Assembly: GCA_012270625.1 (NCBI GenBank)
Contig: JAAXHZ010000292.1
Coordinates: forward strand, 1-13,842
Direction: 5' to 3'
Length of the DNA stretch: 13,842 nt
Origin: Dehalococcoidia bacterium
GTDB taxonomy: Bacteria > Chloroflexota > Dehalococcoidia > SAR202 > UBA11138
Shown: in pieces, positions 5,903 to 13,486 of the stretch
How the letters are laid out: every line of letters starts with the position of its first letter
Numbering within the stretch: position 1 is the first letter of the stretch
Notes under the pieces: generated by a model
Databases searched by the model: none
Seen by the model: only the letters and a program-made list of their open reading frames with translations
Told to the model about the DNA's origin: nothing
Program-made: the position numbers and the translations under genes

Positions 5903-7264
5903 TTACGTACCTAAGACTTCCGCCCGCACCCAGTCGCCTTCGATGGATGTCAACGTGGATGCCGTAATTCGGTTGGAGAGATCAGTCCCGGTAGATGTCC
6001 GCACACGGATGTAGTTGTCGGTAAGTCCCGACCAGACCGGATGCTCTGACGCACCTCTTTCAACCACGCGCTCCCACAGCACCTCCCTACTGCGGCCCAG
6101 GAATTGGCTCCTGAAGTCAAGCGAGAGGTCTCTTGCCAACGCGGTAAGCTCGGCGGCTCGCTCTGCCTTTGACGCCGCATCGACCTGCGCGTCGAAGTAG
6201 GCTGCGCTCGTTCCAGGGCGTATCGAATAGGGAAACACATGCACGGACGCCAGGTCAGATTCGGCGCACACGTCAACGGTCTGCCGGAAGTCTGAGTCCG
6301 TCTCTCCTGGGAAGCCCACGATGACGTCGGCAGTAACGGCGACGTCGGGTACTGACCTGCGGATTCGTCCGACGGCGTCCAGAAAGCCGGACGCACTGTA
6401 GCGACGTCTCATCCGTTCAAGTACCGCATCACTCCCACTTTGAAGAGGAACGTGAAAGTGGGGGCACAGCCTGCGATCAGACCACAGGTCGAGCAGCTCA
6501 TCGGATATGTCCTGCGGCTGAAGAGACGAAATTCTAATCCTGGGCAGGTCTGTCTGGTCCAGCAAGAACCTGACAAGTGAGGTAATGTCGGCATCGGGCA
6601 GATCGAATCCGTAGGACCCTAGCTGAGTTCCAGTGAGTACGATCTCCTGACACTCCGCCTCACTGTACGCGTTCGCGGTCGCCACAATCTGATGCAGAGG
6701 AATGCTGCGTTCCCTGCCGCGAACCTTGGGCACGATACAGTAGGCGCAGACTTGATCGCAGCCTTCCTGGATCTTGATCATTGCGCGCGAGCGCAGTTTG
6801 AGAAGAGGCTTCAGCGCGCTGTCATCACCGATCGCGCAAGCTGTATCAGGTCCCTCGGCCACATCCTCCAGCATTGCAACCAAGGATGCCTTATCGGAGT
6901 TGCCCACGACGAGGTCGATTTCGGGCATCGCGCGTAGGTCGTCAGGCGCCCGCTCCGCGTAGCAGCCGGTCGCAACTATGATCGAGTCTGGATTGCGACG
7001 CTTCGCGGATCTCACTGCCTGCCTGGCCTTGCGGTCCGCAACGTGAGTCACGGTGCAGGTATTCAGCACGTAGATATCTGCGTCATCGCTTTGAGACACG
7101 ATCCGGTATCCTGCCTCGACGAACTTCCTATACAACGCCTGAGTGTCGGCCTGATTCAGCTTACATCCAAGCGTCTCGAGCCTTACAGTCTTCGAGCCAG
7201 CTCCACTGTCGATTACCTGAGTCGTTCTGAAATACCTCCCATTTGGATCAATGTATACTAGCAC
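5903..7264 (-). CDS. mtaB: tRNA t6A37 C2-methylthiotransferase MtaB
   Basis: This is a radical-SAM enzyme that adds a methylthio group to N6-threonylcarbamoyladenosine at position 37 of tRNAs reading ANN codons. The 453-residue protein has the three parts of the family. The N-terminal UPF0004 domain has cluster ligands C34 (L-G-C-K-L-N), C70 (N-T-C-T-V-T) and C101 (G-C-Y-A). The radical-SAM core has C169-x3-C173-x2-C176 (E-G-C-D-Q-V-C-A-Y-C). It continues with V-L-T-G-T-Q-L-G-S-Y-G, Q-S-G-S-D, V-G-F-P-G-E-T and R-P-G-T, and ends in a TRAM-like domain. L-G-C-K-L-N and T-V-T favour MtaB over MiaB or RimO. GTG 7264 is the only in-frame start at this end, with an in-frame TAG five codons upstream, but its ribosome-binding site is poor. 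It ends 22 bases from the convergent MBL-fold gene. Confidence 0.92.
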   Translation of the reverse strand: MLVYIDPNGRYFRTTQVIDSGAGSKTVRLETLGCKLNQADTQALYRKFVEAGYRIVSQSDDADIYVLNTCTVTHVADRKARQAVRSAKRRNPDSIIVATGCYAERAPDDLRAMPEIDLVVGNSDKASLVAMLEDVAEGPDTACAIGDDSALKPLLKLRSRAMIKIQEGCDQVCAYCIVPKVRGRERSIPLHQIVATANAYSEAECQEIVLTGTQLGSYGFDLPDADITSLVRFLLDQTDLPRIRISSLQPQDISDELLDLWSDRRLCPHFHVPLQSGSDAVLERMRRRYSASGFLDAVGRIRRSVPDVAVTADVIVGFPGETDSDFRQTVDVCAESDLASVHVFPYSIRPGTSAAYFDAQVDAASKAERAAELTALARDLSLDFRSQFLGRSREVLWERVVERGASEHPVWSGLTDNYIRVRTSTGTDLSNRITASTLTSIEGDWVRAEVLGT

Positions 7265-7328
7265 GGCGAACCGACGCTATCCCAACAGATTGAGTTCATG
7301 AGAGAATTGCCACTTATGCAAGTTTCAA

Positions 7329-7356
7329 GGAGTGAGTGGAGAGGAGTGAGGAGTGA
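7329..7356 (+). repeat. heptanucleotide tandem repeat (GGAGTGA)
   Basis: GGAGTGA occurs at 7329, 7343 and 7350, with a degenerate copy GTGGAGA at 7336, giving four units in a 7-base register. Each good unit holds a Shine-Dalgarno-like GGAG and a GTG. The GTG proposed as start of the next gene (7353) lies in the last unit. Confidence 0.7.
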
Positions 7357-7904
7357 GAGCCTCCCCCGTTCATAGTGAGGTAGGGTCAGGGATTGTGATG
7401 CAAGATTACGCCATGTCGGGAATCGACGATTGGCTCGACCGCGCCCGAAGGATGGTTGGCTACCGCGCGGAGGCGAGCGATTTCCTCGATAGAGTCAACT
7501 CGGTGCTTCCAGTATCAGACACCGATGTCGAACTTGTTTGCAGGCTGTGGACAGCCGCTGATGAGCACGATGTGTCTATATGTGAGGCGCTCCGGCGTTT
7601 CGATGAGGCGCTCTTCAACGCTCCAGGGCAGATCGAGATCACTCGAGGGGCCGAACCCATCTCAGCTCAGGACGACAGCGCAGGCCTGGTTTACATATGT
7701 ACCTGGTCTCTGGTGCGCCCGGAAGGCCACGGCATGAGCGTAGTGCTTGCGGCTGATCAAACCACTAGACACCTCGGCTTCGAAGTCAGGGATGTGAATG
7801 GCAGAACACGCCCGATTAGATTCCCTCTGGACAGTCCATCAGACCTGTATGAAACTCTGGCCTACAGCTTTTTCACGCTCCACGAACTTTCGGCTAAAGT
7901 ATAA
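7353..7904 (+). CDS. hypothetical protein
   Basis: I do not recognise this 183-residue protein. It has no signal peptide, membrane segment or Cys/His metal motif. Residues 20-88 look helical and charged (W-L-D-R-A-R-R, F-L-D-R-V, L-C-R-L-W-type amphipathic stretches). Residues 93-183 look like alternating strands and turns, with Y-I-C-T-W, M-S-V-V-L-A-A-D and G-F-E-V-R, ending in a helix Y-E-T-L-A-Y-S-F-F-T-L-H-E-L. This gives a helical front and an alpha/beta back. GTG 7353 has GAGGAG (7341-7346) six bases upstream. ATG 7398 is an alternative start with a weaker site and would remove 15 residues. The gene is divergent from mtaB and lies 139 bases before fabF on the same strand. Codon use and composition look like the neighbours. 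Confidence 0.6.
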   Translation: MRASPVHSEVGSGIVMQDYAMSGIDDWLDRARRMVGYRAEASDFLDRVNSVLPVSDTDVELVCRLWTAADEHDVSICEALRRFDEALFNAPGQIEITRGAEPISAQDDSAGLVYICTWSLVRPEGHGMSVVLAADQTTRHLGFEVRDVNGRTRPIRFPLDSPSDLYETLAYSFFTLHELSAKV

Positions 7905-7959
7905 TCGGGAGTGCTGATGCACGATACAGAGAGGCGGCGCAGATAACCTGGCGTGCACT

Positions 7960-7968
7960 TGATATAAT
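7960..7968 (+). promoter_or_regulatory. extended -10 promoter of fabF
   Basis: TGATATAAT is a perfect TG-N-TATAAT element without a visible -35 box (CAGATA at 17-base spacing). The predicted start is near 7975, with a leader of about 69 bases to GTG 8044. It is the same type as the element at 3111-3119. Confidence 0.5.
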
Positions 7969-8043
7969 CAATCGGCCTAGACAAGACGAAACTTCTTTGG
8001 GCGCACGTGGAACGCGGCGTCCTGCACTCCAGGGAGATTTAAT

Positions 8044-9291
8044 GTGATTCTCGCGAATAGAGTGGTTGTAACCGGGGTGGGCGTCGTCAGCCCTTTGGGA
8101 TTGGACACAGGTTCAACCTGGAAGAACCTTCTGGCTGGAAAGTCCGGCGTAGATCGAATCTCCTCGTTCGACACGGAAGGGTACGGGACCACTATCGCAG
8201 CAGAGGTCAAGGGTTTCGACCCGGACGCACTTCTTGGTAGAAAGCAGGCTCGGAGGATGGACCGGTTTGTCCATCTAGGCGCAGCTGCCGCCCTGGAAGC
8301 CGTGGACGCCGCCGAATTCAGGGTTACGGAAGAGAACCAGACCCGTGTGTCCGTCATGATCGCGAGTGGTATCGGCGGTATCATCACCCTTGAAAACCAG
8401 ATTGGAGTACTCGGGGACCGGGGACCCAAGCGGATATCCCCTTTTCTCGTGCCAATGATGCTGCCCGACATGGCGTCAGGTCAGGTCTCTATGCTGCTAG
8501 GGGCAAAGGGTCCCAACTACAGCACTGTATCGGCCTGCTCGAGCGCAGCGGATACCATCGGACAGGCTTTTGAGGCTCTGAGGCGAGGGGACGCGGACGT
8601 TGCTGTCGCTGGTGGTTCGGAGGCGGCAATATGCCCGATTGGAGTCGCCGGGTTCAATGCCTGTCACGCGCTGTCGAAGCGCAATGACGAACCGGAACGG
8701 GCCTCTCGACCGTTCGACGCTGAACGTGACGGTTTCGTACTTGGGGAAGGAGGCGCCGCCCTTGTGCTGGAGACCTTGGAACACGCCGTAGCGCGAGGAG
8801 CCCAGCCTATCGCAGAGCTTTCAGGGTACGGTTCGACCGCCGACGCCCACCACATCACGCAGCCTGCGCCCGAAGGTGAAGGTGCAGCCCGCGCTATGGC
8901 TAATGCCCTGAATCAGGCCAAGGTGCAGCCCGAAGAGATCGGATACATCAATGCGCACGGTACATCGACCCCTCTGAACGACAAGTATGAGACGATGGCA
9001 GTCAAGTCGGTGTTCGGGGAGGAGGCGTACCGGATCCCTATAAGCTCAACTAAGTCTATGACTGGTCACCTTCTCGGAGCGAGCGGCGCCCTGGAGGCAG
9101 TGGTAACCGTACTCGCTCTTTCCAAATGGGCTATCCCGCCAACCATCAATCTCGAATCACCCGATCCAGACTGCGATCTGGACTACACTCCACATATGCC
9201 CAGAAGAGGTCGTATCAGATCGGCAATGAGCAATTCGTTCGGATTCGGCGGCCACAACGCCTCCTTGGTCTTCCAGGAGTTCGAGAGTTAG
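8044..9291 (+). CDS. fabF: 3-oxoacyl-[acyl-carrier-protein] synthase II (FabF)
   Basis: This is a cytosolic elongating condensing enzyme of type II fatty-acid synthesis; it joins malonyl-ACP to acyl-ACP with loss of CO2. The 415-residue protein is full length. It opens with R-V-V-V-T-G-V-G-V-V-S-P-L-G. The catalytic triad is C165 (T-V-S-A-C-S-S-A), H305 (N-A-H-G-T-S-T-P-L-N-D) and H342 (T-K-S-M-T-G-H-L-L-G-A-S-G), with K337 before it. Spacing equals E. coli FabF plus two. The Phe gate F-G-F-G-G-H-N is near 399-405. GTG 8044 has AGGGAG (8031-8036) seven bases upstream; an ATG at 8042 is out of frame. No acyl-carrier protein gene is adjacent. recJ follows 36 bases later on the same strand. Confidence 0.95.
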   Translation: MILANRVVVTGVGVVSPLGLDTGSTWKNLLAGKSGVDRISSFDTEGYGTTIAAEVKGFDPDALLGRKQARRMDRFVHLGAAAALEAVDAAEFRVTEENQTRVSVMIASGIGGIITLENQIGVLGDRGPKRISPFLVPMMLPDMASGQVSMLLGAKGPNYSTVSACSSAADTIGQAFEALRRGDADVAVAGGSEAAICPIGVAGFNACHALSKRNDEPERASRPFDAERDGFVLGEGGAALVLETLEHAVARGAQPIAELSGYGSTADAHHITQPAPEGEGAARAMANALNQAKVQPEEIGYINAHGTSTPLNDKYETMAVKSVFGEEAYRIPISSTKSMTGHLLGASGALEAVVTVLALSKWAIPPTINLESPDPDCDLDYTPHMPRRGRIRSAMSNSFGFGGHNASLVFQEFES

Positions 9292-9327
9292 TCCGTATCA
9301 GACTTCACAGCCCGCCGGGAGATTGGA

Positions 9328-11025
9328 ATGAAGCGGAACTGGGTCATCTCTTCGACTGTCCCCGAGCGCGTCGTTGCTGAACTCGGCCTGCCGAAGTCGC
9401 AATGCCAACTGCTCTTCAACCGCGGTCTGGCGACACGGTCCGCTGCGCAGTCATTCCTGTCGCCCAATAGCTCGGATTCTCACGATCCGTGGCTGATGCC
9501 GGACATGGACACCGCCGTCGAGAGGCTGACGCGCGCAATACGCCAAGACGAGCTTATAGGAGTGTTCGGAGACTTCGATATAGACGGGATTAGCGGCACT
9601 GCGGTCATGATGACTGCTCTTCGCGATCTCGGCGCCGAGGTCGTCCCATACATTCCCGACAGAGAGAGAGAGGGACACGGACTGGGTCTGGAAGCCGTCC
9701 AGTCGATGGCTCGAAGGGGCGTTTCGCTCCTTGTGACCGTGGACTGCGGATCGACCTCGGAATCGACTATAAAGGAAGCTGCGCTCCTCGGCGTGGACAC
9801 CATAGTTACCGATCATCACGTTGTGCTGGATGATCCCCCCTACCCTGTCGTCGCCATGGTGAACTCAAAGCGTCCTGACTCCCAATACCCTTTCGAGCAT
9901 CTCACTGGCGCTGGCACGGCGTACAAGGTCGCACAAGCCCTGTATGCCTTCGCAGATCGTGAGGAGCCGCCACAACTTCTCGAACTCACTGCGCTGGGCA
10001 CTATCGGCGATGTCGGCGCCCTGGTCGGAGAGAATCGCTACCTTGTGTCAGAAGGAATCAGGCGCATGAACGACGACGCGCGTTCAGTGGGTCTGGACAC
10101 ACTCGCTGATGTGTCCGGACTCGGCGGCAGGGACCTTGACACTGGCACGCTGTCTTTTCAGATCATCCCTCGGCTGAACGCTCCAGGCAGACTGGCAGAC
10201 GCCGGGATCAGCCTCGACTTGCTGACCACGCTTGACCCCGAGCAGGCCCGCTCGATGGCGTCACGGATCGACCATCTCAACTCGCTCAGAAAAACTGCGA
10301 CTGAATCGGGCGTGAAACAGGCTGAAGCCCAGATTCGCAGGAGATGGGGCGACTCTCCTCCGAAAATCATGATGCTGGGCAGGCGTGACTGGAATCAGGG
10401 GATTGTGGGGCTGATCGCCTCACGCCTTGCCGAAGCTCACCACAGGCCGACGATCGCCGTATCAGTTGGCGAAAGGGAAAGCCGTGCCAGCGCCCGAAGT
10501 GTCGATGATTTCAATTTGATGGAAGTGTTAAAACCAGCGAGCCATCTGATGACGCGGTTCGGCGGGCATGAACAGGCAGCCGGGTTCACTATTCCAAATG
10601 ACAATCTGAGTGATCTGGCAGAGCTTCTGGAGTCGGTTCCTGACGGTCTCACTGAGCGTGAGTCCAGGATAGAGGTGGAGATGCACTCCGACCCGTCTAG
10701 GGTCAAGAGAGACCTGTTTGAGTTTTCCGAACGTCTGGAGCCGTTTGGGCAAGCAAATCCCAGGCCCAAGTTCATGTCAACCTCTCTGCGCGTTCTGGAT
10801 TCCAGACGTGTCGGCGCGGGCGAGCACCTGAAGCTGAGACTCAGAGACAAAGTCGAAACTTGGGATGCGATCGCGTTCAGGCAGGGTGACCGGATCTCGG
10901 ACGCGGCCACAGGCTCGGATGTTGATATTGTCTATCAGATGGAACGCAACACCTGGAACGGCCGCACGAGCCTGCAGCTTGTAGTAGAAGACTTGGCACG
11001 CTCACATCAGCCGAAGCTGACCTAG
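9328..11025 (+). CDS. recJ: single-stranded-DNA-specific exonuclease RecJ
   Basis: This is a 5'-to-3' exonuclease on single-stranded DNA, used in recombination, mismatch and base-excision repair. The 565-residue protein belongs to the DHH family. Manganese-binding motifs in order: GDFDIDG (81-87), V-D-C-G-S (138-142), T-D-H-H (161-164) and G-D-V-G (227-230). R-L-N-A-P-G-R-L (282-289) follows. The DHHA1 part has R-D-W-N-Q-G-I-V-G-L-I-A-S (353-365) and FGGHEQAAGF (411-420). The C-terminal 110 residues form the OB-like domain, with F-G-Q-A-N-P-R-P near 483-490. Length matches typical bacterial RecJ. ATG 9328 has GGGAG six bases upstream. It probably shares the fabF transcript. Its TAG shares bases with the stop codon of convergent lgt. 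Confidence 0.94.
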   Translation: MKRNWVISSTVPERVVAELGLPKSQCQLLFNRGLATRSAAQSFLSPNSSDSHDPWLMPDMDTAVERLTRAIRQDELIGVFGDFDIDGISGTAVMMTALRDLGAEVVPYIPDREREGHGLGLEAVQSMARRGVSLLVTVDCGSTSESTIKEAALLGVDTIVTDHHVVLDDPPYPVVAMVNSKRPDSQYPFEHLTGAGTAYKVAQALYAFADREEPPQLLELTALGTIGDVGALVGENRYLVSEGIRRMNDDARSVGLDTLADVSGLGGRDLDTGTLSFQIIPRLNAPGRLADAGISLDLLTTLDPEQARSMASRIDHLNSLRKTATESGVKQAEAQIRRRWGDSPPKIMMLGRRDWNQGIVGLIASRLAEAHHRPTIAVSVGERESRASARSVDDFNLMEVLKPASHLMTRFGGHEQAAGFTIPNDNLSDLAELLESVPDGLTERESRIEVEMHSDPSRVKRDLFEFSERLEPFGQANPRPKFMSTSLRVLDSRRVGAGEHLKLRLRDKVETWDAIAFRQGDRISDAATGSDVDIVYQMERNTWNGRTSLQLVVEDLARSHQPKLT

Positions 11026-11888
11026 CGACGCTCCCCTCTGCGTCTCTCAGCCCTCGTCCGAGAGTCTCTCGGGCGTACTTCGTCCGACTCAGTCACAACC
11101 TCACCTGCGGGCACTGGGCGCGCCTTGATAAGCAGCAGAGGCACGGTGACTGCCAACACCAACAGTGAGATGTATTGGGCTTCCTGCATCCCAAACGCCC
11201 AGATTGCGTCTTCTCTAAAGAAAGTAATTCCGAAACGGCCGATCGAATACAGCGCGAGATACAGCGCGAACAGCATACCGTCAGGTCGGAGTCGGTTTCG
11301 CAGCTTCCAGATCAGGATGAGCGCAAGCATATTCCAGATCATCTCGTATGCGATGACAGGCTGTACTGAGACGCCCACTCCGTTGGCGCACCGTGCAGCG
11401 TCTGAAGCCGGATTCTGCCAAACAAATCCCAAGGCGAAGTCCCACGCATTAGCGCAGTGTTCGCCGTTGACTATGTCTCCGAGACGCCCGATAGTCTGGA
11501 CCATCAGCATGGCTGGCGCAGTCAGGTCCGCTATAACACCTACGGGGTGCTTTCGCCAGAGTGCGTACAGAGCGCCTCCAACGAACCCTCCAAGTATTCC
11601 ACCCCAAAGGCCGATTCCGCCACTCCAGATCGCGATAATCTGACCAGGCGAGTTCTGATAGAAACTCCAGTGGTCTATTACGTGAACGACTCTCGCGCCG
11701 ATGATCCCGCCGATGATCGCCCAAATGGCTATGGAATATATGTCGTCCGGGTCAATGCCACGCATCGGCGCCCATCGACCGACTAGAAACACCGCGGTTG
11801 CGACAGCAATGAAGCTGAAGAGACCGTGCCAGCTCAGAACGAAGCCAGAGAACGCTGTGAGATTAGGGCCTACTTCGATTTCAACCAT
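11022..11888 (-). CDS. lgt: prolipoprotein diacylglyceryl transferase (Lgt)
   Basis: This inner-membrane enzyme moves diacylglycerol from phosphatidylglycerol to the lipobox Cys of prolipoproteins, the first step of lipoprotein maturation. The 288-residue protein has about seven hydrophobic helices and a basic, Arg-rich cytosolic tail (about 265-288). The family signature reads GRLGDIVNGEH at 134-144, with R135 and E143 in the essential places. Y-S-I-G-R218-F carries the second essential Arg. Several other positions differ from the E. coli pattern (see findings). The frame is open to TTG 11903, but ATG 11888 gives the usual short N-terminus before the first helix and has GGGGA upstream, so I chose it. 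It is divergent from the Xer recombinase gene and convergent with recJ. Confidence 0.92.
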   Translation of the reverse strand: MVEIEVGPNLTAFSGFVLSWHGLFSFIAVATAVFLVGRWAPMRGIDPDDIYSIAIWAIIGGIIGARVVHVIDHWSFYQNSPGQIIAIWSGGIGLWGGILGGFVGGALYALWRKHPVGVIADLTAPAMLMVQTIGRLGDIVNGEHCANAWDFALGFVWQNPASDAARCANGVGVSVQPVIAYEMIWNMLALILIWKLRNRLRPDGMLFALYLALYSIGRFGITFFREDAIWAFGMQEAQYISLLVLAVTVPLLLIKARPVPAGEVVTESDEVRPRDSRTRAERRRGERR

Positions 11889-12049
11889 GTGGAGAGTCCC
11901 CAAGCCATGCTTTTAGCTCATCGACAGGATCCGGCATCAACACTTGGTCAAAATTGGAGATACGAGACCTGGAATTTGGACACAACCGGGCGAAGCTGAC
12001 CTTATACTGGACTCGATTGCGTCTCCCATCTTGTGCCGAAAGGTCATCC

Positions 12050-12955
12050 ATGAAAGACCACCTAGAAGACTTCCTTCACTATATGACCGTGGAGCGAGGC
12101 GTTTCACCCAATACGCTTGCCGCATACCGAAACGACTTAAGTCAACTGATCGAGTACCTGGAATCTCAAAACCTCGGTGTTCGCCGGCCCGTAAGCTGGG
12201 CCGACGTCTCAGAGCAGACGATGTCGGAGTATGTGCTTCATCTGCACGATTTAGGATATTCGGAAACCACGAGGGCGCGCAAGATCGCCTCCGCGAAGTC
12301 GCTGTTTGGGTTCCTTGTCATGGAGCAGACTATAGAGAGCAATCCGACGGTCAACCTCGGATCACCCAGAATCGGCCGTTCACTTCCAGATCCCTTGACC
12401 ATTGAAGAGATCGAACGGTTGCTCGAAGTACCTGCCGCCCTGGACACGCCCGAGGCGCGCCGTGATCTGGCAATGCTCGATCTGCTCTATGCAACCGGCA
12501 TGAGAGTGAGCGAGCTTACGGCGCTAGACCTCGAAGACCTGGATGTTGCAGACGGATCTGTCCGCTGCTTGGGGAAAGGAGGCAAGGAGCGGATCGTGCC
12601 CATCCACGACGGGGCTGTCGATCTGCTGAAGTCTTATATCCAGAACGTCCGACCCATACTGGCAGGATCTAAGACACCGACTGCGTTGTTCCTGAACAGA
12701 CGTGGAAATCGGCTGACCAGGCAGGGATTCTGGCTGATTCTCAAACGCTACACAGAGACAGCCGGGCTAAATGGTCGTGTCACGCCGCATACGCTAAGGC
12801 ACAGCTTCGCCACTCACCTTCTGAGAGGTGGAGCGCCCCTGCGTCACGTCCAGGAACTCCTCGGACATGCCAGCATCACAACAACCCAGATTTACACTCA
12901 CCTAACCAGTGAGCATGTCAGGTCTGAGTACGACAGCGCCCATCCCCGGGCGTAG
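12050..12955 (+). CDS. tyrosine recombinase XerC/XerD
   Basis: This site-specific recombinase acts at dif to resolve chromosome dimers with FtsK. The 301-residue protein is full length. The N-terminal SAM-like core-binding domain (1-105) has S-P-N-T-L-A-A-Y-R-N-D-L. The catalytic domain shows all active residues: R152 (A-T-G-M-R-V-S-E-L), K176 (L-G-K-G-G-K-E-R), H247 and R250 (T-P-H-T-L-R-H-S-F-A-T-H), H273 (L-L-G-H-A-S-I) and nucleophile Y282 (Q-I-Y-T-H). Spacing equals E. coli XerD plus about three or four. XerC and XerD cannot be told apart here. ATG 12050 has GAAAGG (12038-12043) six bases upstream; the frame stays open to 11954, but that part is non-homologous. A TATACT box at 12003-12008 may be its -10. 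No integrase-type att site or cargo is seen, so this is a housekeeping Xer rather than a mobile-element integrase. Confidence 0.93.
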   Translation: MKDHLEDFLHYMTVERGVSPNTLAAYRNDLSQLIEYLESQNLGVRRPVSWADVSEQTMSEYVLHLHDLGYSETTRARKIASAKSLFGFLVMEQTIESNPTVNLGSPRIGRSLPDPLTIEEIERLLEVPAALDTPEARRDLAMLDLLYATGMRVSELTALDLEDLDVADGSVRCLGKGGKERIVPIHDGAVDLLKSYIQNVRPILAGSKTPTALFLNRRGNRLTRQGFWLILKRYTETAGLNGRVTPHTLRHSFATHLLRGGAPLRHVQELLGHASITTTQIYTHLTSEHVRSEYDSAHPRA

Positions 12956-13024
12956 GATTTTACAACGCGCGAGCAGACCGCTATCCTCAAAGGGATTGAA
13001 GCCCTACAACAGGAGCAAATCCCA

Positions 13025-13387
13025 ATGCCGAGCAAAAGTAAACGCGCAGCATCCCGCCAGGCACAGCTGAGTGGTCGGCGGCGCAGGCGAGGCGGCAGAC
13101 CCAGAGCGCAGGCGACCGCGGCCGCAGCCGCTCCGGCACGACCACCGGAAGTCCGACGGCAGCCTGACGCATCGACTCCAACGACTGAGCGCTTGGATAG
13201 CACATCCCAGCGCCAGCAAGCGGTCACGCCAGCGACCGCGCCGACACGGCGGCGGACCTCCCGACCGCGCGCGCCTGTGGAGCCGTTGCAGATGTACCCC
13301 TATCTCGGCTCAGAGCTGCGACGGATAGGGGCGCTGTCCGGCCTCGTGGCCATAACTCTGGCCGTGTTGACCGTAGTTCTCAGGTAA
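13025..13387 (+). CDS. small basic protein with C-terminal membrane anchor (hypothetical)
   Basis: The 120-residue protein has a strongly basic, low-complexity front: five arginines in a row at 18-22, more Arg at 25 and 27, an Ala run near 32-36, and Pro/Thr/Arg-rich sequence to about residue 88. A short conserved-looking patch M-Y-P-Y-L-G-S-E-L-R-R (90-100) leads into one hydrophobic helix at 101-119, ending with R120. This is a tail-anchored layout with the basic part most likely in the cytosol, where it could touch nucleic acid, ribosomes or acidic lipid. ATG 13025 has AGGAG nine bases upstream. It lies 69 bases after the Xer gene and about 100 before uvrC, all on the plus strand. The composition could also be a spurious frame in GC-rich DNA, but the ribosome site and clean helix argue for a real gene. 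Confidence 0.6.
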   Translation: MPSKSKRAASRQAQLSGRRRRRGGRPRAQATAAAAAPARPPEVRRQPDASTPTTERLDSTSQRQQAVTPATAPTRRRTSRPRAPVEPLQMYPYLGSELRRIGALSGLVAITLAVLTVVLR

Positions 13388-13406
13388 CCCAACGACCGAA
13401 CAAACT

Positions 13407-13428
13407 TTCAGTCCATCTCCTGACTGAA
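13407..13428. repeat. hairpin after the small membrane protein
   Basis: TTCAGTC (13407-13413) and GACTGAA (13422-13428) form a perfect 7-base-pair stem with an 8-base loop, 20 bases after the stop codon. There is no T run, so it is not a standard intrinsic terminator; it may protect the 3' end or weaken read-through into uvrC. Confidence 0.4.
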
Positions 13429-13448
13429 CCCAACCGCGAAACATGCTG

Positions 13449-13468
13449 GTCTGGTGCATGGGCCAGAC
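13449..13468. repeat. hairpin in front of uvrC
   Basis: GTCTGG (13449-13454) and CCAGAC (13463-13468) form a perfect 6-base-pair stem with an 8-base loop, ending 18 bases before the uvrC ATG. It could shape translation initiation, or be chance. Confidence 0.3.
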
Positions 13469-13486
13469 AGATTCCGAGTATGCCGC

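Noticed and set aside
9661..9672. Six AG dinucleotide repeats inside recJ, possible phase-variation tract
   Set aside because: The encoded D-R-E-R-E-G fits the RecJ family at this place and six units is short for slippage.
12050..12955. Integrase of a mobile element
   Set aside because: Length, motif spacing and housekeeping neighbours fit XerC/XerD; no att duplication, tRNA target or cargo genes are next to it.
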